Numbered from the stretch's first letter, positions 26,018 through 36,057 are shown. The stretch: 64,000 nt of DNA from Parashewanella spongiae (GCF_004358345.1 NZ_CP037952.1:992001-1056000); one strand, 5' to 3'. Notes: generated by a model not told the origin, from the sequence alone. Made by a program: numbers and translations.

Positions 26018-27172
26018 TTAGTTCGCTGAGACCAAACGTGAAGCTAAGTCATCGCTCGTGGCACATCGTAGCTGTGTCATGACTTGTTGCAATTGTTGCT
26101 CAAGCGAGTTAATCAAGTGATACGCCCCTTTTTCTCCAAGCGCACCTAGACCATATAAAAAAGGTCGACCAAGAAAGGTAAGATCAGCACCGGAAGCCAG
26201 CGCTGTAGCAATATCAGGTCCATTACGTAAGCCGCTGTCCATAAATATTTTTATGTTTGAAGCATGCTTCTTACTGATTTCAGGCAAGACGCTGATTGGA
26301 GCTACTCCGATATCTAATTGACGCCCACCATGATTCGATATTACTACACCATCCGCCCCTAGCTCGACAGCAGCAGCGACATCATCAACGTGTGTAAGAC
26401 CTTTAAGTACTAGCGGTCCATTCCATTGTTCTCTTAGCGGCTTGAGCGCTTCAAAGTCGACCCGACCCATCACTGTTTTATTCATAAAACTGGCTAATTG
26501 ATCAGCTGGAAGGTTTTTTGGCATATAAGGCTTTAAAGTCTGCATTTCGGGTTTTCCAGCAAGTATGGTTTGCCACAACCATGAAGGGCAAGAAAGCATT
26601 TGCCTAATATTGTTGATGGTCATTTTGGGCGGCATCGATAATCCATTTCGAATATCCCTATGGCGATACCCGAAAGTTGGAACATCAACAGTAACAACTA
26701 ATACTGGATACCTAGCGGCTTGAATGCGTTTAAGCAAATCTTTACGGATAGTATCATCGGTAGGATTATAGAGTTGAAACCATGCTTGTCCTTCCGATAT
26801 TTCAGCAATCGATTCAAGGCTTGCTGAAGATACTGTGCTGAGAATAAAAGGGATATTTAACTCTAAAGCCGCTTTAGCTAATATCTCAGGTGCTTTAGGC
26901 CACATTAGTCCTTGAAGCCCAATTGGAGCTACGCCAAAAGGTAGACGAAAAGATTGACCGAAAATTTTTGTTTCAAGCTGACTTTTTTCGAATGGATTTA
27001 GTAACTGACTATTGAATTTAACTCGTTTAATTTCATTAAGGTTATGTTGCAAACCTATTTCAGCATTACATCCGCCTTCGAGATAATCAAAAGCAAATTG
27101 AGGTATTCGGCATTTGGCTTTACGCTTTAAATCTGAAACATCAGGATATTTAGAGTTAAAATAATTTTTCAT
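26018..27172 (-). CDS. lldD: FMN-dependent L-lactate dehydrogenase
   Basis: A 384-residue alpha-hydroxyacid dehydrogenase of the LldD type. FAFDYLEGG starts the FMN barrel, PFGVAPIGLQGLMW and FILSTVSSASLE follow, then PLVLKGLTHVDDVA (catalytic lysine), SNHGGRQLD (catalytic His-Gly-Gly-Arg) and DSGLRNGPDI to LGRPFLYG for phosphate binding. It would turn L-lactate released by the fucose pathway into pyruvate. The start is set at MKNYFNSKYPDV; an upstream ATG at 27205 is possible. Confidence 0.88.
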   Translation of the reverse strand: MKNYFNSKYPDVSDLKRKAKCRIPQFAFDYLEGGCNAEIGLQHNLNEIKRVKFNSQLLNPFEKSQLETKIFGQSFRLPFGVAPIGLQGLMWPKAPEILAKAALELNIPFILSTVSSASLESIAEISEGQAWFQLYNPTDDTIRKDLLKRIQAARYPVLVVTVDVPTFGYRHRDIRNGLSMPPKMTINNIRQMLSCPSWLWQTILAGKPEMQTLKPYMPKNLPADQLASFMNKTVMGRVDFEALKPLREQWNGPLVLKGLTHVDDVAAAVELGADGVVISNHGGRQLDIGVAPISVLPEISKKHASNIKIFMDSGLRNGPDIATALASGADLTFLGRPFLYGLGALGEKGAYHLINSLEQQLQQVMTQLRCATSDDLASRLVSAN

Positions 27173-27382
27173 CTGACACAATCCAATTATTGTTATTTGG
27201 TGCAAGAATCACTCACATAATTGAGTAAAAAGTATCACCTTTATTATTTTGATCAGTAAGAATCATTTACATTGATATGAATAAAATATCATTTTACATT
27301 TAAAATGCAAGTCAATGTTGTTACTTATTTAAAATATCTGATATAAAATGATCACACCAATGAGATTAATAAAAATTACTCC
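27173..27382. promoter_or_regulatory. Divergent promoter region between lldD and the IclR gene
   Basis: These 210 AT-rich bases separate the fucose operon (minus strand) from the regulator and receptor genes (plus strand) and must hold promoters for both. Near-palindromic ATATCATTTTACATTTAAAA and AAAATATCTGATATAAAATG stretches are candidates for an IclR operator. No single site can be fixed. Confidence 0.4.
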
Positions 27383-28210
27383 ATGACAATAGATGAAAAA
27401 AAACGTCAGTATTCTGCTCCAGCACTTAGTAAAGGTTTAGATATTCTAGAGCTGATGGCAAAGCAATCAGAAGGCTTGAGTTTAAAACAAATTAGTGACT
27501 TACTCGGCAGGCAAAAAACCGAATTATTCAGAATGTTAGTTGTGCTAGAGGAGCGAGGCTATATTCAACTCGTACCGGATTCTGATAAGTATGTGATTAC
27601 GTTAAAATTGCTCGGTATGGCGCATCAACAACCAGGGATAAAGCGCTTGTCAGCAATGGCAGATCCTTTCATGCGTGAGTTGGTAACTAAAATAGAACAA
27701 TCATGCCACTTGGTGATAGAACGTGCATCAGAAGGTATTGTTATTGCTCAAAAAGATAGCCCAACCGATCAGCGTTTTGGAGTACGTGTTGGAGCGAAGG
27801 TACCTCTACAAAATTCATGTTCAGGACATATTATTTTAGCCTTTGCTGACGATAAAAATCGAAAGGTAATGATGGATGGTATTCCTGCAGCGAAACATTT
27901 ACCGACATCAAAATTAAAAACGATAATCGAGCGAGTAAAACAACAAGGGTATGAATGCATCGAGAGTCTGCAGGTTCAAGGTGTTAAAGATATTGGTTAC
28001 CCTATATATAACTATACTGGAAAAGTAGTAGCCGCACTTATTGTGCCGTATTTAGGCCACATAGATCATTCTCAGTCAGCTGATATTGATTCAGTTAAAG
28101 AATACCTTTATGACATTTCTTCGAAGCTTTCAGAATCATTGGGCTACCTTCCTCCGACCCTAAGTGATGATGTTAAAAAAGAGTTAAGAGAATCCCAAAA
28201 GGTATTTTAA
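27383..28210 (+). CDS. IclR-family transcriptional regulator
   Basis: A 275-residue regulator with an N-terminal winged helix (ALSKGLDILELMAKQ, LSLKQISDLLGRQKTELFRMLVVLEERGYI) and a GAF-like ligand domain (RFGVRVGAKVPLQNSCSGHIILA). It lies divergent from the fucose catabolic operon and ahead of the TonB receptor gene, so it is the likely local regulator. Its ligand may be fucose-derived, by context only. Confidence 0.88.
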   Translation: MTIDEKKRQYSAPALSKGLDILELMAKQSEGLSLKQISDLLGRQKTELFRMLVVLEERGYIQLVPDSDKYVITLKLLGMAHQQPGIKRLSAMADPFMRELVTKIEQSCHLVIERASEGIVIAQKDSPTDQRFGVRVGAKVPLQNSCSGHIILAFADDKNRKVMMDGIPAAKHLPTSKLKTIIERVKQQGYECIESLQVQGVKDIGYPIYNYTGKVVAALIVPYLGHIDHSQSADIDSVKEYLYDISSKLSESLGYLPPTLSDDVKKELRESQKVF

Positions 28211-28317
28211 ATAAGAAACATTGTTTTACTTGTTGAATATTTGTAAAAACTCTGCATAATCGAATATTGAAACGTTATCCAAAGCAGTTTACCAATCATA
28301 AAAATAAGAGACATACT

Positions 28318-31047
28318 ATGAAAACTATGTTTAAAAGGTCTGCAATAAGTGTTTCAATATCAATGTGTTTGCTTGGCGGTGGAACATTTGCAAGTTCTGC
28401 TTTAGCCCAAGAAGACAATAAGGATGTTGAAAGAATAGAAGTAACAGGGATTAAAGGCAGCTTGCAACGTGGGCTGATGCTAAAGCAAAACTCAGCCAAT
28501 TTTGTTGACGCAATATCAGCAGAAGATGTAGGAAAGTTACCTGATCATAATATTGCTGAAGCGTTACAACGTGTTACAGGTGTTTCGATTCAACGTAGTC
28601 GTGGTGAAGGTGATTTTGTCTCCATTCGTGGTCTTGGTCCTGATTTTGTACGTGGTACCGTCAATGGACGTTCTATGGTCAGCGCTACTGAATCGTTCGA
28701 CTCAACCTTAAGTGGCGGTAGTAGAAGTAGTACTGGTCGTGCGACTAACTTCGATGTTTTACCTGCAGAAGTTATTAGCACACTTGAAGTGATCAAATCG
28801 CCTTCAGCTGAGCATGTTGAAGGTGGCATTGGTGGTATCGTCAACATTAAAACCGCTCGTCCTCTTTCAGTGGATAATAAATTCGTGGTAAGCGCAAAGG
28901 GCACTTATCGTGAGTTTGAAGGCGATACTGATCCTAATTTATCTGCACTGTACAGTTGGGTTAATGATGAAAGTGATTTCGGAATTTTAACTTCTGTATC
29001 TTATTCTCAACGAAACATTAGAGAAGATTTTTCAAGAAGCTTTGGTTGGTTGCCATGGGGAACCTATGATACTAATGCTGACGGAGCCGCCGATCGTGAT
29101 GCCTTGATACCATTATCAAATAACCTTGATAGTTACCAAGAAACTCGTGACCGCATCACAGTGAATAGTACCATGCAATGGACTATTGACGATAGTTCAG
29201 AAGTTATCTTTGATATTCTATACAGTGATCGCAGTATTGAGCATGATGAGCAATCAGCAATTCTAGTGGCTTTACCCGTTGGCTACAGTGCTAACCCTGA
29301 TGGTAGTTTTGTTGTCGATAGCAGCCAATTTAATGGGACTGCATTACCAAATATTTTAAGTAGCTTACCACCTGAGCTTGTTAGTGATCAGCAAAAAAGT
29401 GATGACTCTATGCTTAACCTTGGGCTGCAATATATTAAGCAGCTTGGTGAGTGGCAGTTAACCACAGATTTCAGTTATGCCGATGCGAGTGGCAGCTTAG
29501 ATTTCGATAGAGCCGTTATTGTTGGTAATGGCGACGCAGATGGTGGTAACTATTTCTATGACTTTAATGTTAATCAAGATGGTTTCGCCGTTGATTACAC
29601 AGGTAAAGCAAGTTTATCCAACCCAGGAAATTATTTTTTACGAAATGGTCGCGTAACCCGTACTGAAAATGATGACTCTGAGTTTGCGGTTCAATTTGAT
29701 GCTGAGCGTGATATTGATAGTGACTTTATCTCAGCTATTAAAACCGGTTTTCGTTATCGCAACCGCGATAAAGAAATTAAACGCTCCGATTTTGATGGCG
29801 GTTTAGGTGATTTTGCATTTACGGATATCACAGGTGACAGTCATTTTAATGGTATAAGCAATTTCATGGATGGCTCACTGAATAATAATTTCGATTACAG
29901 TGACATGATTTTTGCTAACCCACAAGTTGCTCTGGCCTATGCTGCTCAGCAAGGCATTGATATCGTTCCGAAACAGGATGCTCTTGGAACCTATGATATT
30001 CAAGAACAAACCTATGCGGCTTATTTTCAAGTTGATCTTGATGGTTCAATAGGTGATGTTGGTTTCATCGGTGACTTTGGTTTTAGACTTGTATACACCC
30101 AACAAGATGTCAATGGCTTATCTCGTCCGTTTACGATTGATGGCACTACAACGCCTGGTAGCTTAGTGTTTACTAGCCCTGATAGTCAAAATGTTTCCTT
30201 TGACGATTCATATTTAAATGTTTTGCCTTCACTAAACTTGCGCTTTGAAGTTCAAGAAGATTTGTATTTGCGTGTTGCAGCATCAAAGTCTTTAACGCGA
30301 CCTACGTTTAGTGATCTTGCCCCTTCTATTGCGATAAATCCAAGTGCAACAGTTGATTTAAATGGTGATGGGATTGCTGCTACGGCCAATATGGGTAATC
30401 CTAACCTTGCTCCATATGAATCAACCAACTTTGATATTGGTTTTGAATGGTATTTTGGCGATGCCAGCGCATTATATGCAGGTATTTTCTATAAAGAAAT
30501 TGAAGACTTTATTGCAACAGTTACTAATTTAGATACTGAAGTTGAAGGTACAGTGTTTGACTCTGTAAGTCAGCCCGATAACCAAGGAACGGCACAATTA
30601 ACTGGTCTGGAAGTTGGCTTGCAAGATTCTTATGAATCAGGGTTCGGTTATCTTGTTAATATATCTTTGACCGAAAATGATGCAGAGTTTGAAGAAGGTG
30701 GCGACATTCCATTCCCTGGGGTATCTGATTACAGCTATAACGCGACAGTATACTATGATAATGATGGTTTCGAAGCACGTTTAGCATACAGTTATCGTGA
30801 TGATTACTTACTACTTGCTAGCGATGTTTTTGCTAACCAAGTATTCACAGAAGGTTATGGTCAGCTTGATGCTTCAATCAGTTATGAAGTTTCAGATGGT
30901 ATTGATGTTTATCTAGAAGCGGTTAACCTAACCGATAATAATGCTAAGTTATTCACATCTAATGAAGATACTAACCTATCTCAACAATTCCTATCAGAAT
31001 CACATGTGGGAAGACGTTTGGGCTTAGGTATCCGAGCTTCTTTCTAA
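28318..31047 (+). CDS. TonB-dependent outer-membrane receptor (carbohydrate type)
   Basis: A 909-residue receptor. The ATG at 28318 gives a clear signal peptide (MKTMFKRSAISVSISMCLL, cut after ALAQ); the upstream in-frame ATG does not. A TonB box-like VERIEVTGI precedes a plug with LPDHNIAEALQRVTGVSIQR and FVSIRGLGPDFVRGTVNGR. The barrel ends in the typical terminal aromatic residue (GLGIRASF). Receptors of this oligosaccharide type import glycans in Alteromonadales. Fucose-containing sugars are the contextual guess. A strong terminator follows. Confidence 0.92.
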   Translation: MKTMFKRSAISVSISMCLLGGGTFASSALAQEDNKDVERIEVTGIKGSLQRGLMLKQNSANFVDAISAEDVGKLPDHNIAEALQRVTGVSIQRSRGEGDFVSIRGLGPDFVRGTVNGRSMVSATESFDSTLSGGSRSSTGRATNFDVLPAEVISTLEVIKSPSAEHVEGGIGGIVNIKTARPLSVDNKFVVSAKGTYREFEGDTDPNLSALYSWVNDESDFGILTSVSYSQRNIREDFSRSFGWLPWGTYDTNADGAADRDALIPLSNNLDSYQETRDRITVNSTMQWTIDDSSEVIFDILYSDRSIEHDEQSAILVALPVGYSANPDGSFVVDSSQFNGTALPNILSSLPPELVSDQQKSDDSMLNLGLQYIKQLGEWQLTTDFSYADASGSLDFDRAVIVGNGDADGGNYFYDFNVNQDGFAVDYTGKASLSNPGNYFLRNGRVTRTENDDSEFAVQFDAERDIDSDFISAIKTGFRYRNRDKEIKRSDFDGGLGDFAFTDITGDSHFNGISNFMDGSLNNNFDYSDMIFANPQVALAYAAQQGIDIVPKQDALGTYDIQEQTYAAYFQVDLDGSIGDVGFIGDFGFRLVYTQQDVNGLSRPFTIDGTTTPGSLVFTSPDSQNVSFDDSYLNVLPSLNLRFEVQEDLYLRVAASKSLTRPTFSDLAPSIAINPSATVDLNGDGIAATANMGNPNLAPYESTNFDIGFEWYFGDASALYAGIFYKEIEDFIATVTNLDTEVEGTVFDSVSQPDNQGTAQLTGLEVGLQDSYESGFGYLVNISLTENDAEFEEGGDIPFPGVSDYSYNATVYYDNDGFEARLAYSYRDDYLLLASDVFANQVFTEGYGQLDASISYEVSDGIDVYLEAVNLTDNNAKLFTSNEDTNLSQQFLSESHVGRRLGLGIRASF

Positions 31048-31058
31048 GTGAGTCTGAT

Positions 31059-31095
31059 AAAAGTCTCTTTCGTTGAAAGAGACTTTTTATTTTCT
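31059..31095 (+). terminator. Intrinsic terminator after the TonB receptor gene
   Basis: The 13-bp perfect stem AAAAGTCTCTTTC / GAAAGAGACTTTT with a GTT loop is followed by TTTATTTT. It lies 12 bases after the receptor stop codon. Confidence 0.92.
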
Positions 31096-31150
31096 ATTCT
31101 TTACGTTATAAAAATAATACAACAATAATAATAACTTTTAGAGGTGAACT

Positions 31151-32290
31151 ATGAGAGTAGGTCTTTGTGGACTCGGGGATAGACTTAGCTATGTAGCAAA
31201 AGTCATGTCTGATTTAATTCCAGGTTTCGAAATCATTTCTTATGCTGATCCAACCCCTTCTAAGCTTGATTACATGCTAGAACGTAAGATAGAAATGCGT
31301 GGCTACCATTGCCTTGAAAGCATGTTAGAAACCGAAACTCTTGACTTTCTAATGATAGGATCTCCCAACCATCTACATCTTGAGCAAATAAAATTAGGAC
31401 TTAAAAACGGATTAAAAATATTTACAGAAAAGCCTGTAGTAATTACAGAGTCTGAAACCTTCGAATTATTAGATTTAATCAAACAGTATGATGCTGCCGA
31501 TGACATCCTTGTTGGTATGGTACTGAGATACTCTCCGCTCTATAAAGACTTAATAGCTTCAAAACAAAACGGTGATCTAGGTGAACTTGTTAGTATTGAA
31601 GCTTCTGAGCATATAGCCCCAGAACATGGTGCTTTTTTTATGCGTGATTGGCGCAGAAACCCTGCAATGTCTGGTGGGTTTATGCTGGAAAAATGCTGCC
31701 ATGATATTGATTTATATCAAGGAGTCGTTGGTTGTCGCCCTAAAAGAATCGCCAGTTTTGGCGGACGAAAAACCTTTACAGCGGATAATTCAGCCCAAGA
31801 GCATCTTTCTATCTATCATGAAAGAAAGTCTCGATGGGGAGGGACAAATACCGTATTTAATGATGGACAACTTATTGATAATCAAGTTGCAATTATCGAA
31901 TATCAAGATGGCACAAATCTTTGCTTTCACACTAATTTAAATGTGCCTGACGAATACCGACATTTTTGTGTTGTAGGAACAAATGGTATGGCTGAAGGTG
32001 ATTTTGTTCGTGCTCACTTTAAAGTACACGATGCTAAAACATCAGCTCTTATCAAAGATATTACCTATCAGCATGATGATACTATTTCTATGCATTATGG
32101 CGCAGAAGAGCAAATGGCCGCAGATTGGATAGATCATTTTGAAAATGGAACACCACTCCCTGTTTCTATTATCAATGCACTCGAAGCAGGCTTGACCGCC
32201 ATAAAAATCGACGAAGCAAGAACCCAAAACTCTATCATTGATCTCACTGAGCTATGGGAGCGCTTTGATTCTTACGGATTATCGGTTTAA
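31151..32290 (+). CDS. Gfo/Idh/MocA-family oxidoreductase
   Basis: A 379-residue NAD(P)-dependent sugar oxidoreductase. The N-terminal Rossmann motif is GLCGLGDR, the family-typical EKPVV lies near residue 97, and GGFMLEKCCHDID carries the expected catalytic lysine/histidine region. GAGGTG precedes the ATG. The substrate is not predictable. Within this locus it may oxidise or epimerise a fucose-related sugar, or act as a glycosidase-like NAD enzyme. A MITE begins at its stop codon. Confidence 0.83.
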   Translation: MRVGLCGLGDRLSYVAKVMSDLIPGFEIISYADPTPSKLDYMLERKIEMRGYHCLESMLETETLDFLMIGSPNHLHLEQIKLGLKNGLKIFTEKPVVITESETFELLDLIKQYDAADDILVGMVLRYSPLYKDLIASKQNGDLGELVSIEASEHIAPEHGAFFMRDWRRNPAMSGGFMLEKCCHDIDLYQGVVGCRPKRIASFGGRKTFTADNSAQEHLSIYHERKSRWGGTNTVFNDGQLIDNQVAIIEYQDGTNLCFHTNLNVPDEYRHFCVVGTNGMAEGDFVRAHFKVHDAKTSALIKDITYQHDDTISMHYGAEEQMAADWIDHFENGTPLPVSIINALEAGLTAIKIDEARTQNSIIDLTELWERFDSYGLSV

Positions 32291-32553
32291 CCTAGAAAAA
32301 TCAGTTGGTGGCGTTCTTAAACGCAGAGAAAATTTTCGATGACAAGGCGTGACTTGAAGTAAGTAGTGGTTACCGACATACAAAACTGTTGTTACTTCGT
32401 TTCTACTTATAAAAGTTACAACGCAGCAAGCGGTAATTTTAGCCAATTTACGAACGTCAAGCATTCACTCAATGGATGAATACACTTTATGGCTTTTATG
32501 GTTGAACTTGAGTTAGTTATCTTACTTCTATGCGTCCAACTGATTTTCTAGGT
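32290..32553. mobile_element. MITE family A, divergent 264-bp copy with nested hairpin motif
   Basis: Bounded by ACCTAGAAAAATCAGTTGG and CCAACTGATTTTCTAGGT, it matches family A ends but carries the extra hairpin motif at 32371-32392. Its left end overlaps the last base of the upstream gene's stop codon, so insertion occurred right at the end of the gene. Flanking TTTA/TTAA bases could be a target duplication. Confidence 0.8.
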
Positions 32554-32682
32554 TTAATGCCACCATAGCATTTGGAAATGTCTATGAGCTTTTGTAAACG
32601 GTAAATAAATTTAAGCACGAATTAAGCTCTGAGTTTTCGTTAGGATCAAAAATAATAATTATAAAATAACAAGGAAAAAGTT

Positions 32683-34479
32683 ATGAGCACGTTAGATTGG
32701 ATAATCGTTGCCATTTATGTGTTTGCGGCCATCGCTATCGGCTTGTTGTTTACCAAAAAAGCCAGTGCGAGTACAACAGACTTCTTTGTTGCTGGTCGTT
32801 CCTTACCTTGGTACATCGCTGGCACATCAATGGTCGCTACCACGTTTTCTTCTGACACACCCTTGTTTGTCGCTGGAGCGGTAAGAGAGCAAGGAGTTTA
32901 TGCCAACTGGATTTGGTGGATTGGTTTAATCGGGATCATGGTTTCGGTATTCTTCTTTGCTAACTTATGGCGTCGTTCTCAAGTGTTAACCGAAATTGAA
33001 CTGATCCGGTTAAGGTACGATAGCAGTATTTTTGTCGACGGATTAAGAATATTCAAAGCACTCTTTGATGGTGTATTTATCAATAGCATTATCATTGCCT
33101 CCGTCACTCTCGCGATGTCAAAAATCATCGTTGCGATTCTAGGGCTGTCATCAGAACCACTGTTCGTACTTCCACTTTTTGGTGCTATTACGGCAACAAC
33201 AGCCATTTTAATTCTATTGTCTGTCGCTGCGGTTGCTTACACGGCATTATCAGGCTTATACGGTGTCGTCTATACAGACTTAATTCAATTCGGTTTAGCC
33301 ATAGTGGGCGCGATTGCATTAGCGGTCATCGTGTATGTTGATTTATTGCCTCAAGGTGGTATTGCGGTCGCATTACAACAAGCCCCGGGATTTAAAACGG
33401 ACACGCTAAACTTTTTTCCTGAACTTAATTGGGATTTAAAAACCGCCACATTTGCTATCTTACTAGTCATAGGCTGGTGGAATGCAGCACCTGGATCTTC
33501 ATTTTATCTACAACGCACATTGGCATGCCGTACAGAAAAAGATGCCATGCTGAGCCTTTATTGGTTTGCTTTTTGCCATATCGTGATTCGAAGTTGGCCT
33601 TGGATTGTGGTTGGCGTGGCTTCATTGATCTATTTTCCTGCATTGGCTGATGCCGAGCATGCTTATCCGCAGATGATTGACTCCTTTTTACCTGTAGGGC
33701 TTAAAGGGGTTATGGTTGCCTCGTTACTGGCCGCATTTATGAGTACTTTGGATACCCAGCTTAATTGGGGCTCATCGTATCTCGTAAATGATATTTACCA
33801 ACCTTTTATTGCTAAAAATAAATCAAAGCATCACTACGTAAAAGTCGCACGTTATAGCATGTTAGTTTTGGCGGGTATCGCACTATTAGTTACCACCCAA
33901 CTTACCAGTATTCTCTCTGCCTACGAGTACATTGCGGTTATTATTACACCGGTTTCTTTAGTGCTGATCATGCGTTGGTATTGGTGGCGAATTAATGTTT
34001 GGTCAGAAATATCTGCTTTGATCGGTGCAGCAGTAATTGGCAACGCCATGCTTTGGATTTTACCTGATGAAAAGGGTGAGCATTGGTTTGCTGTTCGAAT
34101 GCTTATTACGACAGTCATCACTTTAGTCCTTTGTTTAACTGTCACTTTGTTTACATCAAGAAAAGGGCCAAGTGAGCAAACAAAACGGTTTTATCAGCAG
34201 CTTCGTATTCATGGTTCAGGATGGGAACGTGTTAGAGTTGAAACACAAGTTGAACCAGTATCGGCTGGAATAAAGGATAATACTATTGCTTGTATTAGCA
34301 GTATTGGATTTATTTATTGTTTACTTTTTTCAATCGGTTACTTTATATTTGATCAATTGCAGCTTGCTATCATCAATCTTGTTTTAGCTGGCTTTTTCGG
34401 GTTCATTATTAAACAAAAGTTACCCAGTATTATTCGCAAATTAAAAGAGTTTCCGATACAAAATAATATTGCACAATAG
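32683..34479 (+). CDS. Sodium:solute symporter (SSF family), probable sugar importer
   Basis: A 598-residue inner-membrane transporter with about 14 helices. SSF features include DFFVAGRSLPWYIAG, STFSSDTP-like AGTSMVATTFSSDTP, YTALSGLYGVVYTDLIQF and the helix with LLAAFMSTLDTQLNWGSSY. AAGGAAAAAG precedes the ATG. The gene lies 8 bases before a FucU-type mutarotase gene, which argues for import of fucose or a related sugar. Length exceeds simple SSF members owing to extra C-terminal helices. Confidence 0.9.
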   Translation: MSTLDWIIVAIYVFAAIAIGLLFTKKASASTTDFFVAGRSLPWYIAGTSMVATTFSSDTPLFVAGAVREQGVYANWIWWIGLIGIMVSVFFFANLWRRSQVLTEIELIRLRYDSSIFVDGLRIFKALFDGVFINSIIIASVTLAMSKIIVAILGLSSEPLFVLPLFGAITATTAILILLSVAAVAYTALSGLYGVVYTDLIQFGLAIVGAIALAVIVYVDLLPQGGIAVALQQAPGFKTDTLNFFPELNWDLKTATFAILLVIGWWNAAPGSSFYLQRTLACRTEKDAMLSLYWFAFCHIVIRSWPWIVVGVASLIYFPALADAEHAYPQMIDSFLPVGLKGVMVASLLAAFMSTLDTQLNWGSSYLVNDIYQPFIAKNKSKHHYVKVARYSMLVLAGIALLVTTQLTSILSAYEYIAVIITPVSLVLIMRWYWWRINVWSEISALIGAAVIGNAMLWILPDEKGEHWFAVRMLITTVITLVLCLTVTLFTSRKGPSEQTKRFYQQLRIHGSGWERVRVETQVEPVSAGIKDNTIACISSIGFIYCLLFSIGYFIFDQLQLAIINLVLAGFFGFIIKQKLPSIIRKLKEFPIQNNIAQ

Positions 34480-34487
34480 GGACTAAA

Positions 34488-34916
34488 ATGCTGCTAAATA
34501 TTAATCCAATTTTAACACCAGATATTTTGCATAGCCTTCGATCAATGGGGCACGGTGATACTTTAGCGATAGTAGATGCTAACTTTCCAGCAAACAGTAA
34601 TCATGATGAAGTTATTACATTAGCAGGCTTAAGTGTAACTACCGTTTTGGAAGCCGTGTTGTCTGTCTTACCTTTAGATACTTTTGTAGCAGCACCATGC
34701 TGTACGATGAAGGTAGTTGATAAACCTGATGCAGTACCGGAAATTGTTAATGACTTTAAAACCATTGTTTCGCAGTCACCATCTAAAGGCTCCCCTTTTG
34801 AATCACTAGAACGGCATGCTTTTTACCAAGCCGCTAAAGATTGCTTTACCATTATTCAGACAGGTGAAACCCGTTTATATGGCAATATCATTGTTACCAA
34901 AGGGATTATTTTCTAG
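34488..34916 (+). CDS. fucU: FucU/RbsD-family sugar mutarotase
   Basis: A 142-residue protein with the family pattern ILHSLRSMGHGDTLAIVDANFPA, whose histidine and aspartate are catalytic, and the C-terminal ETRLYGNIIVTKG. Members interconvert alpha and beta anomers of L-fucose or D-ribose, feeding the pyranose form to the next enzyme. Co-location with an aldose dehydrogenase and lactonase route favours fucose. Confidence 0.9.
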   Translation: MLLNINPILTPDILHSLRSMGHGDTLAIVDANFPANSNHDEVITLAGLSVTTVLEAVLSVLPLDTFVAAPCCTMKVVDKPDAVPEIVNDFKTIVSQSPSKGSPFESLERHAFYQAAKDCFTIIQTGETRLYGNIIVTKGIIF

Positions 34917-34944
34917 GGAAAATAACAACGCCAAGGAGTACAAT

Positions 34945-36057
34945 ATGTTTAATGGTTTAGGCAGTCTTTCTCATTTATCCAATGCAAGATCACGATCTAT
35001 CACTCCTGAAAATTTTTCAGGAGAAGCAGGGAAGGGCGGCATGGCAACCACAGGGACGGGCGCTATTCCTTCTCGGGAGTTGGGTGTTGGCTGGAAAGTT
35101 TCTCCTTCGATAGATTTAAAAGCCGGTGAGACTTTCACACTTGCAGATATAAATAAACAGGGCATGATTCAACACATTTGGCTGACAAAACTGGCAGATG
35201 TGAAAGGCCGAGATTTAATATTGCGCATGTATTGGGACGATCAAGTTCACCCATCAGTTGAAGTACCATTAGGGGATTTTTTTTGTAATGGATGGGAACA
35301 TTATGCTGAGGTAAATTCAATGCCTGTAGCCGTACTTCCCGGTAAGTCCTATAACTGTTTTTGGGAAATGCCTTTTCGTAGTCGAGCTAAAATAACATTA
35401 GAAAATCGTTCAACTTGCGACACACAAATTTATTATCAAGTTGATTATTCAGAAACTGAAATTGATAAACATTGTGCTTACTTTCATGCGTCATTTCAGC
35501 GACAAAATCCAACTGAGCCGAAAACTGACTTCACTATTGTAGATAATATAGAAGGGCAAGGACATTATATTGGAACATATATGGCTTGGGGTGTTAACTC
35601 GCCAGGTTGGTGGGGTGAAGGTGAAGTTAAATTTTATATCGACGATGACAAAACTTACCCTACCATTTGCGGTACGGGAACAGAAGACTACTTTTTAGGC
35701 TCTCATAATTATGATATAGGTGTCGCTGAGCCTGGAAAGGAAAGTGCTTACAGCCGTTATAATTCTCTTTTTGCAGGTGTCCCACAAGTTATCCGTCCAG
35801 ACGGTGTTTACCAATCTCAAACACGATTTGGGATGTACCGTTGGCATATCCCAGATCCAATACGATTTAAGCATCATTTAAAGGTGACTTGCCAAGTATT
35901 AGGCTGGTTTGATTTTGCGAATTGGGATGGTGATATCAAAAACAGAAAATATCGACCTAGGCAGGATGATGTTTCCGCTGTTGCTTTTTGGTATCAAACT
36001 TTGCCTTCAGTTCCGTTTAAGTTACTTCAAACTCGGGATGAACTATCAACAAACTGA
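34945..36057 (+). CDS. DUF2961 family protein (GH172-type glycoside hydrolase)
   Basis: A 370-residue protein of the DUF2961 family, which founded glycoside hydrolase family 172. Start 34945 has AAGGAG just upstream; the upstream in-frame extension is not used. Landmarks are NARSRSITPENFSGEAGKGG, PLGDFFCNGW, the family signature GTGTEDYFLGSHNYD and RWHIPDPIRF. There is no signal peptide, so it acts in the cytoplasm on imported material. Characterised relatives act on fructofuranosides and arabinofuranosides. Substrate here is unknown. Confidence 0.85.
   Translation: MFNGLGSLSHLSNARSRSITPENFSGEAGKGGMATTGTGAIPSRELGVGWKVSPSIDLKAGETFTLADINKQGMIQHIWLTKLADVKGRDLILRMYWDDQVHPSVEVPLGDFFCNGWEHYAEVNSMPVAVLPGKSYNCFWEMPFRSRAKITLENRSTCDTQIYYQVDYSETEIDKHCAYFHASFQRQNPTEPKTDFTIVDNIEGQGHYIGTYMAWGVNSPGWWGEGEVKFYIDDDKTYPTICGTGTEDYFLGSHNYDIGVAEPGKESAYSRYNSLFAGVPQVIRPDGVYQSQTRFGMYRWHIPDPIRFKHHLKVTCQVLGWFDFANWDGDIKNRKYRPRQDDVSAVAFWYQTLPSVPFKLLQTRDELSTN

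Noticed and set aside
31151-32290. GH109 (NAD-dependent N-acetylgalactosaminidase) identity for the Gfo/Idh protein
   Set aside because: Tempting given the GalNAc operon nearby, but the characteristic GH109 features and an export signal are not evident.
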